Shown: piece by piece, positions 1-8,537 of the stretch
Layout: every line of letters begins with the position of its first letter
Numbering within the stretch: the stretch's first letter is position 1
Assembly: GCA_013388755.1 (NCBI GenBank)
Contig: JACAEQ010000139.1
Coordinates: forward strand, 1-49,541
Length of the DNA stretch: 49,541 bases
DNA from: Chloroflexota bacterium
GTDB taxonomy: Bacteria; Chloroflexota; Chloroflexia; Chloroflexales; Roseiflexaceae
Reading direction: 5' to 3'
The notes under the pieces: generated by a model
Database searches by the model: none
What the model was told of the DNA's origin: nothing
What the model saw: the letters and a program-made list of their open reading frames with translations, nothing else
Position numbers and translations under genes: made by a program

Positions 1-1214
1 CAGGCGTGCTCCAGACGCAGGCGCGGGTCGTCGGGGGCGAGAGCGAGGGCGTGCTCGATGGTCGCCAGCGCCTCGGGCAGGCGATCGGCGCGGCGCAGGA
101 TGCCGGCCTTGAGGGCCAGGGCACTGCCATTGTCGGGCAGGAGACGCAGAGCGGTATCAATTGCCGTGAGCGCCTCGTCGTAGCGGCCGAGGTCGTCAAG
201 AAGATCCGCGTGCATGATCAGGAGATCGACATGCTGCGGGTCGTAACCGAGCGCGGTGGCGGTGGCAGTAAGCGCCTCATTGAGCCTTCCGTAGAGGCGC
301 AACGCATAGATCTTGTGAGTGACGGCGAAAACGAGCGTTGGTTCCAGGGTAAGCGCGTGATCGAGATCCGCCAGCGCCTGAGCGTGATCGCCACTTGCCA
401 GGCGCGCAGCGCCAAGGCCGGCCCAGAAGCGTGCATCATACGGCTTCATCGCCAGCACATGCTCGAACTGCTGGATCGCCTCGGCATAGTGTTCGCTCAG
501 GCGGAGCGCCTCGGCATAGTTTGCGAGGTCCTCGTCGCTTTCAGGCAGTAACTCGGTCACCCTGGCAAAGGCGGCGAGCGACTCCTCCAGCTTTCCCGCC
601 TGAACCAGCATGAACGCCGCCTCGCGATAGGCGCCGGCGGCTTCGACAAACCGGTTATGCTGCTCATGCTCAGTGGCAAGCAGTGTCGCAATGCGCGCGA
701 TCTCGGCGGTACTCGCCGTACTGTCGGCGCCTGACTCGGCCGCAAGTCGAAGCATGTCAATGGCTTCGGCATACCGGCCCAGGTGCTCAAGCACGCCGGC
801 GTACTCGCAGAAATCCTGGCCAGACGCAACGTCGCGTGCCATCTCAAAGAGCGTGACGGCATGTTCCAGCATGTCGTGCGCATCTGCGCTCATACCCTGT
901 TCGAGTGCATTGGTGCCAAGTTGTGCGTACGCTCGCGCCTGCAGCAATCGCTTACGCTGCAACAGGGCTGATGGGAGCGTGTCGTCGTCAGGCATGGATC
1001 GTAAGGATTCGATCAGCGACTGGAGGATCGCGTTTGCATTGGTGTGGTCGCCGCTGGCCACCGCGGCGCGCGCCTGATCGAGGCGTGCGTACAGGGTGTG
1101 GAGCTGGTCTTCGACCAGGCGTGGTTGCCCCAGGATTGCACTGCTCACAGGCAGCTCCGTGCCAGGCACGCCGGTTTCGAGCGGCTTCCGAAGCTGGCTA
1201 ACGACGCTGTCCAT
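1..1214 (-). CDS. TPR-repeat protein (partial, C-terminus outside window)
   Basis: An open frame runs from an ATG at 1214 to the window edge without a stop, giving 404 residues of an incomplete protein. After a short N-terminal segment it consists of helical pairs of about 34 residues with the TPR pattern, for example a run around residues 210-245 (ANYAEALRLSEHYAEAIQQF) and LGRYDEALTAIDTALRLLPD later on. TPR arrays bind proteins or peptides; no catalytic motif, signal peptide or membrane segment is visible. The start overlaps the last 17 nt of the upstream pseudo-peptidase gene, so translation is probably coupled and the protein is likely a scaffold for the two peptidase-like proteins. What lies beyond residue 404 is unknown. 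Confidence 0.85.
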   Translation of the reverse strand, partial: MDSVVSQLRKPLETGVPGTELPVSSAILGQPRLVEDQLHTLYARLDQARAAVASGDHTNANAILQSLIESLRSMPDDDTLPSALLQRKRLLQARAYAQLGTNALEQGMSADAHDMLEHAVTLFEMARDVASGQDFCEYAGVLEHLGRYAEAIDMLRLAAESGADSTASTAEIARIATLLATEHEQHNRFVEAAGAYREAAFMLVQAGKLEESLAAFARVTELLPESDEDLANYAEALRLSEHYAEAIQQFEHVLAMKPYDARFWAGLGAARLASGDHAQALADLDHALTLEPTLVFAVTHKIYALRLYGRLNEALTATATALGYDPQHVDLLIMHADLLDDLGRYDEALTAIDTALRLLPDNGSALALKAGILRRADRLPEALATIEHALALAPDDPRLRLEHA

Positions 1215-2790
1215 AGGGCTTCTCTCCTTTCCCCGGATGCTCGCGTTTGTCGAGCAGCGCATCAATTGTCGCGCGCGTCAACTTACTCAACCTGTCAATG
1301 CGATCACGGCGCTCCATTTCCGATCGCCCTTCCGCAACCATCTCACGCCACAGCTCGATGCGCACCCACCACGCTGCGTTCAACACATCGCGCAGGTCGG
1401 CGGTGGCGGGAATGTTCCGGGGGTCAAACGTTGCGGACCGAAACTCGTCCTTGAGCCAGGCGATTTCGCTGCACTGCTGTGAGTTGGGGTACCGCGCTCC
1501 CGGGATCTCCATATGGAGTTTCTGGCCAAAGACTTCGATCAGATGCTGCACATCCGTGAGATTCTCAAGCGCATCGTCAGCGTGCCCACAATGCGTGAGC
1601 ATCTCGTTCCAGTGTTCCTCGATGGTCCGGGTGAATCCCTGTAGTTCGCCACGGTTCTGCTGCACCCAGTGCAATGTGTGGAAGATGACCTGTGCGCGAC
1701 GGATGTCGGAGGGATGATCGAGGGGACTCTGCTGTGACAGATCAGTGCCGGGTGATGCCGGCTCTCCGGCAGATGGCCCTGATTGGCCTGCCGGTACCGT
1801 GATACGCATCGTCTGACCGAGCGGGTCAAAGCGTAACATTACGGCTGCGCACGCATATGCGGGGCCCATACTTGATGCGGCGAAGATATCAGCAAAGTAA
1901 TCCTCGATGTGTCGCCTGTCGATGCCCCGATTCGTCTGCTCCTTCTCGATCAGTATCTCAATGTCTCGCCGGGTGGGGAGCAGATAGGCAAACTCATGCG
2001 CAATGAGCGGTAATGCCCAGATGGTCCATTCCGGAAAACTCAGGCGGATGATTCTGGCGACTGTCTTGGTCAGAGCTTCCTGGTGCGCCGGAATCGTCAG
2101 TGAGTGATGCAGGTCGGTCACCTGTATTGGTTTGAGCAGTTCGTCGCCAATACGACTGATGCCATCATCGAGCTCTGAGTCGCGGAGCGCCAGACCACGC
2201 AACAAATCGACATAATCGCGGAACAGGCTCTGGGTTTGCGGCAGCACCGTTTCGCAAAAAAATCGCCACATCTTACGATTCAGCGCCGCGGTCTCTTCGG
2301 GTGATTGAGCCATTGCTTGCAGATCGCGACGGATGTCGTTGACGCCGTTGCCGACATGTCCCGCCACCTGTTCAATGTTCGCTTTTGCCTGCTGGGCAAG
2401 CTCCACCAGCAGACCTTCGCCACCCTCCGTGACCAGCACGCGGTGCCTGATTCGCTGGTTCAGATGGTCGCCGGCATCAGTAATGATGTCCGACAGATCG
2501 TCGAAAGCTTTCGAAATCTCCTTGAGCTTATCGCGGATTGAATCGAGTCTGGGCTTATAGATTTCGGGCAGTTCGCTGGTATTACGCAGTTCGCGCACCA
2601 TCCGCAAGGCGTCGTTGCAATTATCCCGCAGGGTTGTGTCAATACTGCTCTGCAGGTCCTCAATCAGGCGCTGCCGGATGGTCACCAATCCTTCCAGCCG
2701 TTGCCTGTCGAGCGCCGCAAAGTCTTTGACCTTGTGCTCAAGAATCTCGGTGAGTTCTTGCAGGCGCGTTTCCATGATCAGGTTATTCAT
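1198..2790 (-). CDS. Coiled-coil protein with degenerate gluzincin-like domain (pseudo-peptidase)
   Basis: This 530-residue protein belongs to no family I recognise. Residues 1-160 are charged, heptad-like and probably coiled coil. Residues about 245-450 align with the neighbouring metallopeptidase-like protein: RLSFPEWTIWALPLIAHEFAY here against RLRFPEFTVWSLPFAAHELGH there, then DIFAASSMGPAYAC against DLFATYTLGPAYAC, and LNAAWWVR against VNGAWYWR. The HExxH motif reads HEFAY (265-269), so the second zinc His is Tyr. The Glu at the third-ligand position is Asp (297). It is therefore probably an inactive paralogue with a regulatory or structural role. The ATG at 2790 is preceded by GGGGAG and overlaps the upstream stop as ATGAATAA; a further upstream in-frame start would lie deep inside the previous gene. 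No signal peptide or membrane segment is seen. Confidence 0.82.
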   Translation of the reverse strand: MNNLIMETRLQELTEILEHKVKDFAALDRQRLEGLVTIRQRLIEDLQSSIDTTLRDNCNDALRMVRELRNTSELPEIYKPRLDSIRDKLKEISKAFDDLSDIITDAGDHLNQRIRHRVLVTEGGEGLLVELAQQAKANIEQVAGHVGNGVNDIRRDLQAMAQSPEETAALNRKMWRFFCETVLPQTQSLFRDYVDLLRGLALRDSELDDGISRIGDELLKPIQVTDLHHSLTIPAHQEALTKTVARIIRLSFPEWTIWALPLIAHEFAYLLPTRRDIEILIEKEQTNRGIDRRHIEDYFADIFAASSMGPAYACAAVMLRFDPLGQTMRITVPAGQSGPSAGEPASPGTDLSQQSPLDHPSDIRRAQVIFHTLHWVQQNRGELQGFTRTIEEHWNEMLTHCGHADDALENLTDVQHLIEVFGQKLHMEIPGARYPNSQQCSEIAWLKDEFRSATFDPRNIPATADLRDVLNAAWWVRIELWREMVAEGRSEMERRDRIDRLSKLTRATIDALLDKREHPGKGEKPYGQRR

Positions 2791-4030
2791 CGCTCGCTCC
2801 CCTGTGCGGCCTGGCGAGCACACGGCAGACGCCAAGCGCGGTTGAGTCCACTGTAGCGATCGAGCGGTCCGCGCTCAATGTATCGACAGGAACACGGAGA
2901 TCGCCTTCAAAGAGTCGCCAGTACCAGGCGCCGTTCACAACTTCCGCAAGTGCCGGCGGGCGGTGGTGCCGCCGGGCGAAACGTTCACAGATTTCCTCTG
3001 GTGTGCCGCCGGCCATGAGTTCATCCCGCATGGAGAGGGCGCCAGGCCAGCCGTTAAAGCGTGCTGCACTGAAATGACGCTGGATCGCAGGAAGCATCTG
3101 GGCCAGCCAGCGGTTGATGCGTGCGGCGGCATCGGTGTTGCCGGCAGCAGCGTTGTGCTGCACCAGGCCACCAGCACCCTGGACGCATGCTTCCCAGCAG
3201 GCGCGAAGGTGGTTGATGACCACGGTATAGTTACGACCAGAGTCGAGGAGCTCGAGCACACGCAGCAGCCAGGCGACGCGAAAATCATCGCCTGGATGGG
3301 CATCTGGTGTGACATCGGCAGTATGCGGCGCGGCCTCAAGGACGACCATGCTGCATGCATAGGCCGGACCAAGCGTGTAGGTTGCAAACAGGTCGCAGAA
3401 TAACTCCTCCAGGCGTTGCCGCTGGCGTGGTTCGTCGGTGTCCTGCAGTTGCTCTTCGCATCGCAGGATGTCGGAGAACAGGTAGGGGAAGCGACTGCCG
3501 CGTTCGCGCTTGATGACGTAGTGACCCAGTTCATGAGCGGCAAATGGGAGACTCCAGACGGTAAACTCAGGGAAACGCAACCGGATGATATCGGTGCGAT
3601 AGGCGAAGGAGGGATTCGGTGCAAGAATGGTCAGACGCGGGTACCCAATATCGGCGCGGAGGCTTAGTTCGGCCAGCAGCGCATCGGCAACCTGGCAGAT
3701 ACCGTTGTCGAGGCCGGCGCTTCGAAGGATCGTTCCACCGAGAAAATCGAGACATTCGGCGAAGATGGCTTCGCACTCGCTGCGCGTTGCAGCCAGTCCG
3801 TCCCATGGAATGGCGGCAGGCGACTGCGTGGCGATGCCGAGGCGCAATTCGGCAAGCCTGCGAGTCTGGGCATCCACCAGTTGCTGGAAACATTGCTGTG
3901 CAGCTTCATAGTGCGCGGGATCCGAACGCCGGGCGGCCTCGAGTGCCTGCATGCTGCGTACGAGTGAAGCGTCAAGCGCTGCGAGCTGGGCGAGGAAGAT
4001 CTGCCTTGCGCGCACGGCGTGTTCGTCCAT
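2783..4030 (-). CDS. Putative zinc metallopeptidase (HELGH, gluzincin-like), uncharacterised
   Basis: This 415-residue protein has a helical N-terminal half (1-100). Its core carries HELGH at 166-170 and, about 40 residues later, EELFCD (208-213), which supplies a Glu in an ExxxD context. HExxH plus ExxxD is the zinc-binding pattern of gluzincin metallopeptidases, so proteolysis of a protein or peptide substrate is the likely activity; the substrate is unknown. Conserved blocks LGPAYAC and NGAWYWRL are shared with the downstream paralogue. There is no signal peptide, so it probably acts in the cytoplasm. The ATG at 4030 has AAAGGAG eight bases upstream and is preferred over an in-frame start at 4057. 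It is the first gene of an operon transcribed from an extended -10 promoter near 4204. It could also be a structural protein that retains a metal site. Confidence 0.82.
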   Translation of the reverse strand: MDEHAVRARQIFLAQLAALDASLVRSMQALEAARRSDPAHYEAAQQCFQQLVDAQTRRLAELRLGIATQSPAAIPWDGLAATRSECEAIFAECLDFLGGTILRSAGLDNGICQVADALLAELSLRADIGYPRLTILAPNPSFAYRTDIIRLRFPEFTVWSLPFAAHELGHYVIKRERGSRFPYLFSDILRCEEQLQDTDEPRQRQRLEELFCDLFATYTLGPAYACSMVVLEAAPHTADVTPDAHPGDDFRVAWLLRVLELLDSGRNYTVVINHLRACWEACVQGAGGLVQHNAAAGNTDAAARINRWLAQMLPAIQRHFSAARFNGWPGALSMRDELMAGGTPEEICERFARRHHRPPALAEVVNGAWYWRLFEGDLRVPVDTLSADRSIATVDSTALGVCRVLARPHRGASDE

Positions 4031-4199
4031 CGCGGCATCTCCTTTGATGCTGCTCACCAGTCGTGCCCACCACTGGACACGACCGGTCGTGAACGACAGA
4101 TTTCAGCCCGGCATGCTGGCCGCCACGGGCCGGCACCGGTATTGGGGGCAACCGCCCGGCCTGGCAATCGCCGCGACCGGGCAGTGTTGCGTCAGGTGT

Positions 4200-4208
4200 A
4201 TTATACCA
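4200..4208 (-). promoter_or_regulatory. Extended -10 promoter of the peptidase-like operon
   Basis: Read on the minus strand this is TGGTATAAT, a perfect extended -10 (TGn plus TATAAT). No good -35 is present at 16-18 bp. Transcription would start near 4193, leaving a leader of about 160 nt before the ATG at 4030. No riboswitch or small ORF was recognised in that leader. Confidence 0.6.
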
Positions 4209-4307
4209 GCCAGCGCTTGCGATAGACCATCAAGGTACGCTACCTGACGGGAAGAACCCGCCACTCCTGGTTGCATCGAGCGTCCGTATGGTGCTGCCGA
4301 TAGCAGG

Positions 4308-5621
4308 CTACGCCACTGCTTCGTCCATAGCAACCTCCGTGGCCGGATGTGCGGCGCGAGCCGGGCGCGGCACGCGGAGGAGCAGCCAGGCAAGGCCCAT
4401 CAGGCCAATCAGGAGCATCACGGCAAACAATGCTTCGTAGCCTGCAATCTCCGCAAGCCATCCCGAGAGCAGTGGCCCGAAGGCGGCGATCGGCGCCATG
4501 ACAATGTTTGAGACCCCGATATACGCCGGGCGCTCGGCAGGGGTTGCGAAGCTGAAGACCAGTGTAAAGCCGGAGAGGACATAACCGGCCTGTGAGAAAC
4601 CGACCAGCACGAAAACAAGATAGAACCAGATCGGCGCCGGCGCGATCAGCGCCAGCAGAATTGCCACCAGGCCAACAGCGGTCGAGAGCCCCAGCACCTG
4701 CTTGTGCCCCCAGCGATCCGCCAGTGCGCCGAGCAGCGGGTCGCTCACTGCCTGTGCTGCCAGCAGGGCCGCTGTGAACCCGCCGACATCGGCGCCGGAG
4801 AGATTGAAGCGTTCCAGCGCCGATGCGGTCAGGAAGTTATGGCCGACCAGCGCGAGCGCGATCGCGGCGCGACTGACCAGGTAGTTGCGAAAGGCGGGAT
4901 CGCGTTGCAGGAGTGGGCGTACGCCACGCAGGAACGATGTGATTGGCTGGGCCGGTTGCGGTGGCATGGCTGGCTCGATGGTTGACGCCAGGAAGACGAA
5001 CGACACAACCATCGAGCCAAAGCATACCAGCGACAGGATGCCGACGCTCTGCGGAAAGGGGTATGCCGTTAGAATCCAGGCAGCCACTGCCGCGCCGCCA
5101 ACCCCGAGCGCGCCGCCGAGCCCGCTCTGTAATCCGAAGAAGATCCCCCAGCGCCTGCCGGGAATGACCCGCGCAATGAAATCCTGCCACGGAATCGACG
5201 CGACGCCGGCCGCAAAGGCATGCACCATGTAACAGAGAAAGAAGACCGCCAGCAACCCTGCGCCCGGAAGATCCGGCCAGATCAGCAGCACCAGGCCGAG
5301 CAACAGGAACGGCAGCCGCTCAAAGAGCGTCGCCAACAGCAGCATCGGCTTGCGACGCGGCAATGCTGCAACCAGCGGGACGATAAACAGGCCAGGGAGA
5401 AACCAGCCGGTGTAGTTGATCGTTGGAATGAGCCCCTGAATCCAGCGGTCCGGCGAGAGACGTTCCACGAAGAGCGGTAGCACGGTGAACCGTGATACCA
5501 TGCTCAGCCCCAGGTAGAATGTGCCGCCATCGAGAATGTTGAGCCAGAAATTGCGTGTTGCGTGGCGTTTGATCACAGCCTCGGCTTCGGTGGTCATCGC
5601 CACGGCGGTATGGTCGGTCAT
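4308..5621 (-). CDS. MFS transporter
   Basis: A 437-residue, strongly hydrophobic protein with about 12 predicted membrane spans. It shows the major facilitator pattern: a soluble N-terminus, a first span starting around LNILDGGTFYLGLSM, the loop ALADRWGHKQVLGLS between spans 2 and 3 of the second half (related to the D-R-x-G-[KR] motif), and a charged C-terminal tail. The substrate cannot be told from sequence. The chosen ATG at 5621 gives a normal N-terminus; the same frame is open upstream to 6005 but there it overlaps the preceding gene antisense-free and has no transporter character. The Shine-Dalgarno is weak, and the ATG at 5597 is an alternative. It lies 145 nt downstream of another MFS gene on the same strand. 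Confidence 0.85.
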   Translation of the reverse strand: MTDHTAVAMTTEAEAVIKRHATRNFWLNILDGGTFYLGLSMVSRFTVLPLFVERLSPDRWIQGLIPTINYTGWFLPGLFIVPLVAALPRRKPMLLLATLFERLPFLLLGLVLLIWPDLPGAGLLAVFFLCYMVHAFAAGVASIPWQDFIARVIPGRRWGIFFGLQSGLGGALGVGGAAVAAWILTAYPFPQSVGILSLVCFGSMVVSFVFLASTIEPAMPPQPAQPITSFLRGVRPLLQRDPAFRNYLVSRAAIALALVGHNFLTASALERFNLSGADVGGFTAALLAAQAVSDPLLGALADRWGHKQVLGLSTAVGLVAILLALIAPAPIWFYLVFVLVGFSQAGYVLSGFTLVFSFATPAERPAYIGVSNIVMAPIAAFGPLLSGWLAEIAGYEALFAVMLLIGLMGLAWLLLRVPRPARAAHPATEVAMDEAVA

Positions 5622-5766
5622 AGTGGTTCCGTTGGGGCGGCTTTGCCTACCATTCTTCCACAAGGGTACCACGCTGGCGCAGGCCCAACAGAGCGGAGTC
5701 TGCGCCGCTGCGTACCTTCTGTCCCTTCCCCTTCGACATAACGTGTGGGCAGGGTGGTCGCCGGCA

Positions 5767-7272
5767 TTAATCCACCGCCACTGCCGGTTGTGCAGCATGC
5801 TCGTCACCGCGCCCGCGTTCGGCGGCAAGCTGCGCGATTTTGCCGCGCGGCGCGAGGATCGTGACCAGCAAGCCGAGCGCGGCAGCAATGAATGCCACGA
5901 CGAACACACCGCTGATGCCGGCGGCCAGTGCGGTGCGCAATGTTTCGTTCGTCGCCATTGCGCTCCCTGGCGCTTCGAGCAGACTGTTAAGCGAGACGGT
6001 CGCATCCAGACCGGCGGCTACCAGTTGCTGCGCAACAATGGTGCTGAGTATCGCGCCCATGATGCCGATGCCGAATGCGCCACCGATACTGCGGCTGAAC
6101 TGGAGCGTCGAGGTAGCGGTGCCGAGCTTGCCCCGCTCCACCGTACTCTGCACCGCAATCAGAAAGGCGGGGATCGAAAAGCCCATGCCGAAGCCCATCA
6201 ACCCCAGGTATACCATCAGCAGGATGCGGCTGGTGCCGGTATTGACGAACATCAGCGGCAGCGCGCCAGCCGTAAGCGCGACCATGCCGGCCAGCGCCAG
6301 CGAGCGGTACCCGATGCGCAGCAGCAGGCGCGTGCCGATGATGCTGGAGAAGACCCACGCCAGCAGCATTGGTGTCAGCGCCGCGCCTGCAACGGTCGCG
6401 CTGGTTCCCAGCACGCCCTGAACATAGAGCGGCACAAAGGTGGAGCTGCCGAACATCGAACAGCCCGCCAGAATGCCATGACCGCATGCCACCAGAAACA
6501 TCCGATCGCGGAACAACCCGATGGGTAGCACCGGGTCAGCCACGCGGCGTTCGATCCAGACCAGTGCAGCAAAGAGCGCCACGGCACCCGTCAGTACCGG
6601 CACTGCCCACGATGCTCCCAGATCCGACAGCCCCATCAACAGGGCAACGGCTCCCGCGGTGAGCAAGACTGAGCCGGCATAGTCCACCGAGCGCCTGCGC
6701 TCGTTCTGCGGGCGCGCCCGATCGATCCAGGCCAGCCACACAATCGCCGTCGCAACAAGGCCGGGTACGATATTGATCCAGAAGATCCATTCCCATGACG
6801 CCCGGTCAACAATGAACCCGCCCAGGAGCGGGCCAATGACCGATGAGACACCCCAGACACCGGAAAACAGCCCCTGGATGCGCGCGCGCTGCTCCAGCGA
6901 GAACAGGTCGCCGATGATAATGAACACCAGCGGCAGCAGCCCTCCGGCACCGATCCCCTGAATGGCGCGGAAGGCGATCAACTGTGGCATGGTTGCCGCC
7001 AGGCCACACAACACCGAGCCGGCCAGAAAGATGGCCATCGCCACAGCGAACACCGGCCGCCGACCAAACAGATCGGAGAGCTTGCCATACAATGGCACGG
7101 TGGTTGTCGAGGCGAGCATGAAGGCGGTAAAGACCCAGCTGTACTGCTCGAGCCCGCCGAGCCGGCTGACAATCGTCGGCATGCCGGTGCTGACAACCGT
7201 CGATTCCATGGAAGCGAGAAACAGGCTGAGCATGAGCCCGGCCGTGATCAGAATAACGCGCTGGCGAGACAC
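5767..7272 (-). CDS. DHA2-type MFS drug/metabolite exporter
   Basis: A 501-residue protein with about 14 membrane spans and an N-terminus typical of the EmrB/QacA (DHA2) family: LFLASMESTVVSTGMPTIV in span 1, the loop GKLSDLFGRRPVF (motif A, GxLaDrxGrkxxl) and RAIQGIGAGGLLPL (motif B). Members expel hydrophobic or cationic drugs, or other small molecules, in exchange for protons at the cytoplasmic membrane. The start is GTG at 7272, with GAAGGAG five bases upstream. The gene diverges from a glycosyltransferase. Its extended -10 (7302-7310) overlaps a 12-bp palindrome, so a local repressor is plausible, but no regulator gene is adjacent. Confidence 0.9.
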   Translation of the reverse strand: MSRQRVILITAGLMLSLFLASMESTVVSTGMPTIVSRLGGLEQYSWVFTAFMLASTTTVPLYGKLSDLFGRRPVFAVAMAIFLAGSVLCGLAATMPQLIAFRAIQGIGAGGLLPLVFIIIGDLFSLEQRARIQGLFSGVWGVSSVIGPLLGGFIVDRASWEWIFWINIVPGLVATAIVWLAWIDRARPQNERRRSVDYAGSVLLTAGAVALLMGLSDLGASWAVPVLTGAVALFAALVWIERRVADPVLPIGLFRDRMFLVACGHGILAGCSMFGSSTFVPLYVQGVLGTSATVAGAALTPMLLAWVFSSIIGTRLLLRIGYRSLALAGMVALTAGALPLMFVNTGTSRILLMVYLGLMGFGMGFSIPAFLIAVQSTVERGKLGTATSTLQFSRSIGGAFGIGIMGAILSTIVAQQLVAAGLDATVSLNSLLEAPGSAMATNETLRTALAAGISGVFVVAFIAAALGLLVTILAPRGKIAQLAAERGRGDEHAAQPAVAVD

Positions 7273-7301
7273 AATGGCTCCTTCAAGATGCGGACCTCAT
7301 G

Positions 7302-7310
7302 ATTGTACCA
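7302..7310 (-). promoter_or_regulatory. Extended -10 promoter of the DHA2 exporter
   Basis: The minus strand reads TGGTACAAT (extended -10). The start site would be near 7295, about 23 nt before the GTG at 7272. It overlaps the palindrome at 7307-7318. Confidence 0.5.
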
Positions 7311-7318
7311 TGCATGGT
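7307..7318. promoter_or_regulatory. 12-bp palindrome between divergent promoters (candidate operator)
   Basis: ACCATGCATGGT is a perfect palindrome. It covers the upstream part of the minus-strand extended -10 and lies at the -35 position of the plus-strand promoter, so one bound dimer could control both genes. Confidence 0.4.
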
Positions 7319-7332
7319 CGATCTGTGAAAAA

Positions 7333-7341
7333 TGGTATAAT
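7333..7341 (+). promoter_or_regulatory. Extended -10 promoter of the glycosyltransferase gene
   Basis: TGGTATAAT is an exact extended -10; the start site would be near 7348. The ATG at 7374 follows after a short leader containing AGGA. Confidence 0.6.
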
Positions 7342-7373
7342 CCGTGTAACCAGTGACGAATAGGAATGCACAT

Positions 7374-8537
7374 ATGAGGATTGCAATCTTTAGCGAGACC
7401 TTCCTGCCCAAGATTGATGGCGTGGTCTCGGTGCTCTGCCTGGCGCTGCAGCACCTGCGCGACAAAGGGCACGAGGTGTTGCTATTCGGCCCACCTGATA
7501 TGCCGGAAGAGTATGCTGGCCATCGTCTGGTGCGCACCGGCGGGCCGCGTTTCTGGCTCTACCCGGAGCTACGGATCAATCTGCCGAGCATGCACATCGT
7601 GCGTGAGTTGCGTGCATTCCAGCCCGATGTCGTGCATGTCGTCAATCCGGCCTTTCTCGGCCCGACCGGCATTGCGCTGGCGCGGTTGTTCGATCTGCCG
7701 CTGGTCGCATCGGCGCACATGGATATTCCCAGCTACACGACACACTACGTCGGCGAGTGGGGCGTCCCGATCGCATGGTGGTTGTTTCGCACGGCGCACA
7801 ATATTGCTGACCTGAACCTGGCGCCATCCAGCGCGATGGTGAACCAGTTGCGTACTCATGGCTACAAACGCGTGCGCTGGTGGCATCGTGGCATTGATAC
7901 GGAACGCTTTCGCCCCGATCTCCGCGATCATGTGATGCGCCATCGCCTCAGTGGCGGCCATCCCGGCGAGCTCCTGGCGATCTACGTCGGCAGGATCACG
8001 CGCGAAAAGAACGTGCACCTGCTGCGTGACGCATTGCAGGGCCTTGAGGGAGTACGTCTCGCACTGGTGGGCGGCGGCCCTGAACTGGATCAGATGCGGG
8101 CATATTTCGCGGGCACGGAGACCACGTTCACCGGCTATCTGCGTGGCGACGAGCTCGTTTCTGCGTTTGCATCGGCGGACGTCCTGGTCTTCCCGTCAAC
8201 CAGCGAGACGTTCGGTCTCGCGCCGCTGGAGGCGATGGCATGCGGGTTGCCGGTCGTTGCCTCGCTGACCGGTGGCCTTGTTGATACCCTGCGTGATGGG
8301 GTCAATGCGCTGGTGTACGATCCGAACGAACCGGCTCAGCTTGGCGAACGCGTTCGCATGCTGCGTGACTCTCCCGAATTGCTGGCGCGGCTGCGTGCAG
8401 GCGCTATCGCGCATGCCCGTGGCCGGAACTGGCAGGCAACGATGGATCAGTTGATCGGGTTCTACGAACTTGGCATTCGCTATCATCGTCAGTCACAGAT
8501 CCGCCGCCGGTTGCGCCTGAGCCGGCTGCCCGCGTGA
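7374..8537 (+). CDS. GT4-family glycosyltransferase (SqdX/MgtA-like)
   Basis: A 387-residue GT-B enzyme. The N-terminal domain begins with RIAIFSETFLPKIDGVVSV and carries HMDIPSYTTHYVGEW. The C-terminal GT4 domain has YVGRITREKN, the nucleotide-sugar signature SETFGLAPLEAMACGLPVVA, and WWHRGIDTERFRPD. This pattern matches the SqdX (sulfoquinovosyl diacylglycerol synthase) and MgtA (mannosyl lipid) group, so a lipid acceptor at the membrane face is likely; the donor is not resolved. The ATG at 7374 has AGGA eight bases upstream; a GTG at 7353 is an alternative. The stop overlaps the next start by one base (TGATG), so the pair is co-translated. Confidence 0.88.
   Translation: MRIAIFSETFLPKIDGVVSVLCLALQHLRDKGHEVLLFGPPDMPEEYAGHRLVRTGGPRFWLYPELRINLPSMHIVRELRAFQPDVVHVVNPAFLGPTGIALARLFDLPLVASAHMDIPSYTTHYVGEWGVPIAWWLFRTAHNIADLNLAPSSAMVNQLRTHGYKRVRWWHRGIDTERFRPDLRDHVMRHRLSGGHPGELLAIYVGRITREKNVHLLRDALQGLEGVRLALVGGGPELDQMRAYFAGTETTFTGYLRGDELVSAFASADVLVFPSTSETFGLAPLEAMACGLPVVASLTGGLVDTLRDGVNALVYDPNEPAQLGERVRMLRDSPELLARLRAGAIAHARGRNWQATMDQLIGFYELGIRYHRQSQIRRRLRLSRLPA

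Noticed and set aside
5521-6528. A 335-codon plus-strand frame opposite the two MFS genes
   Set aside because: Both MFS proteins are convincing on the other strand; the frame spans their junction and has a composition typical of antisense frames.
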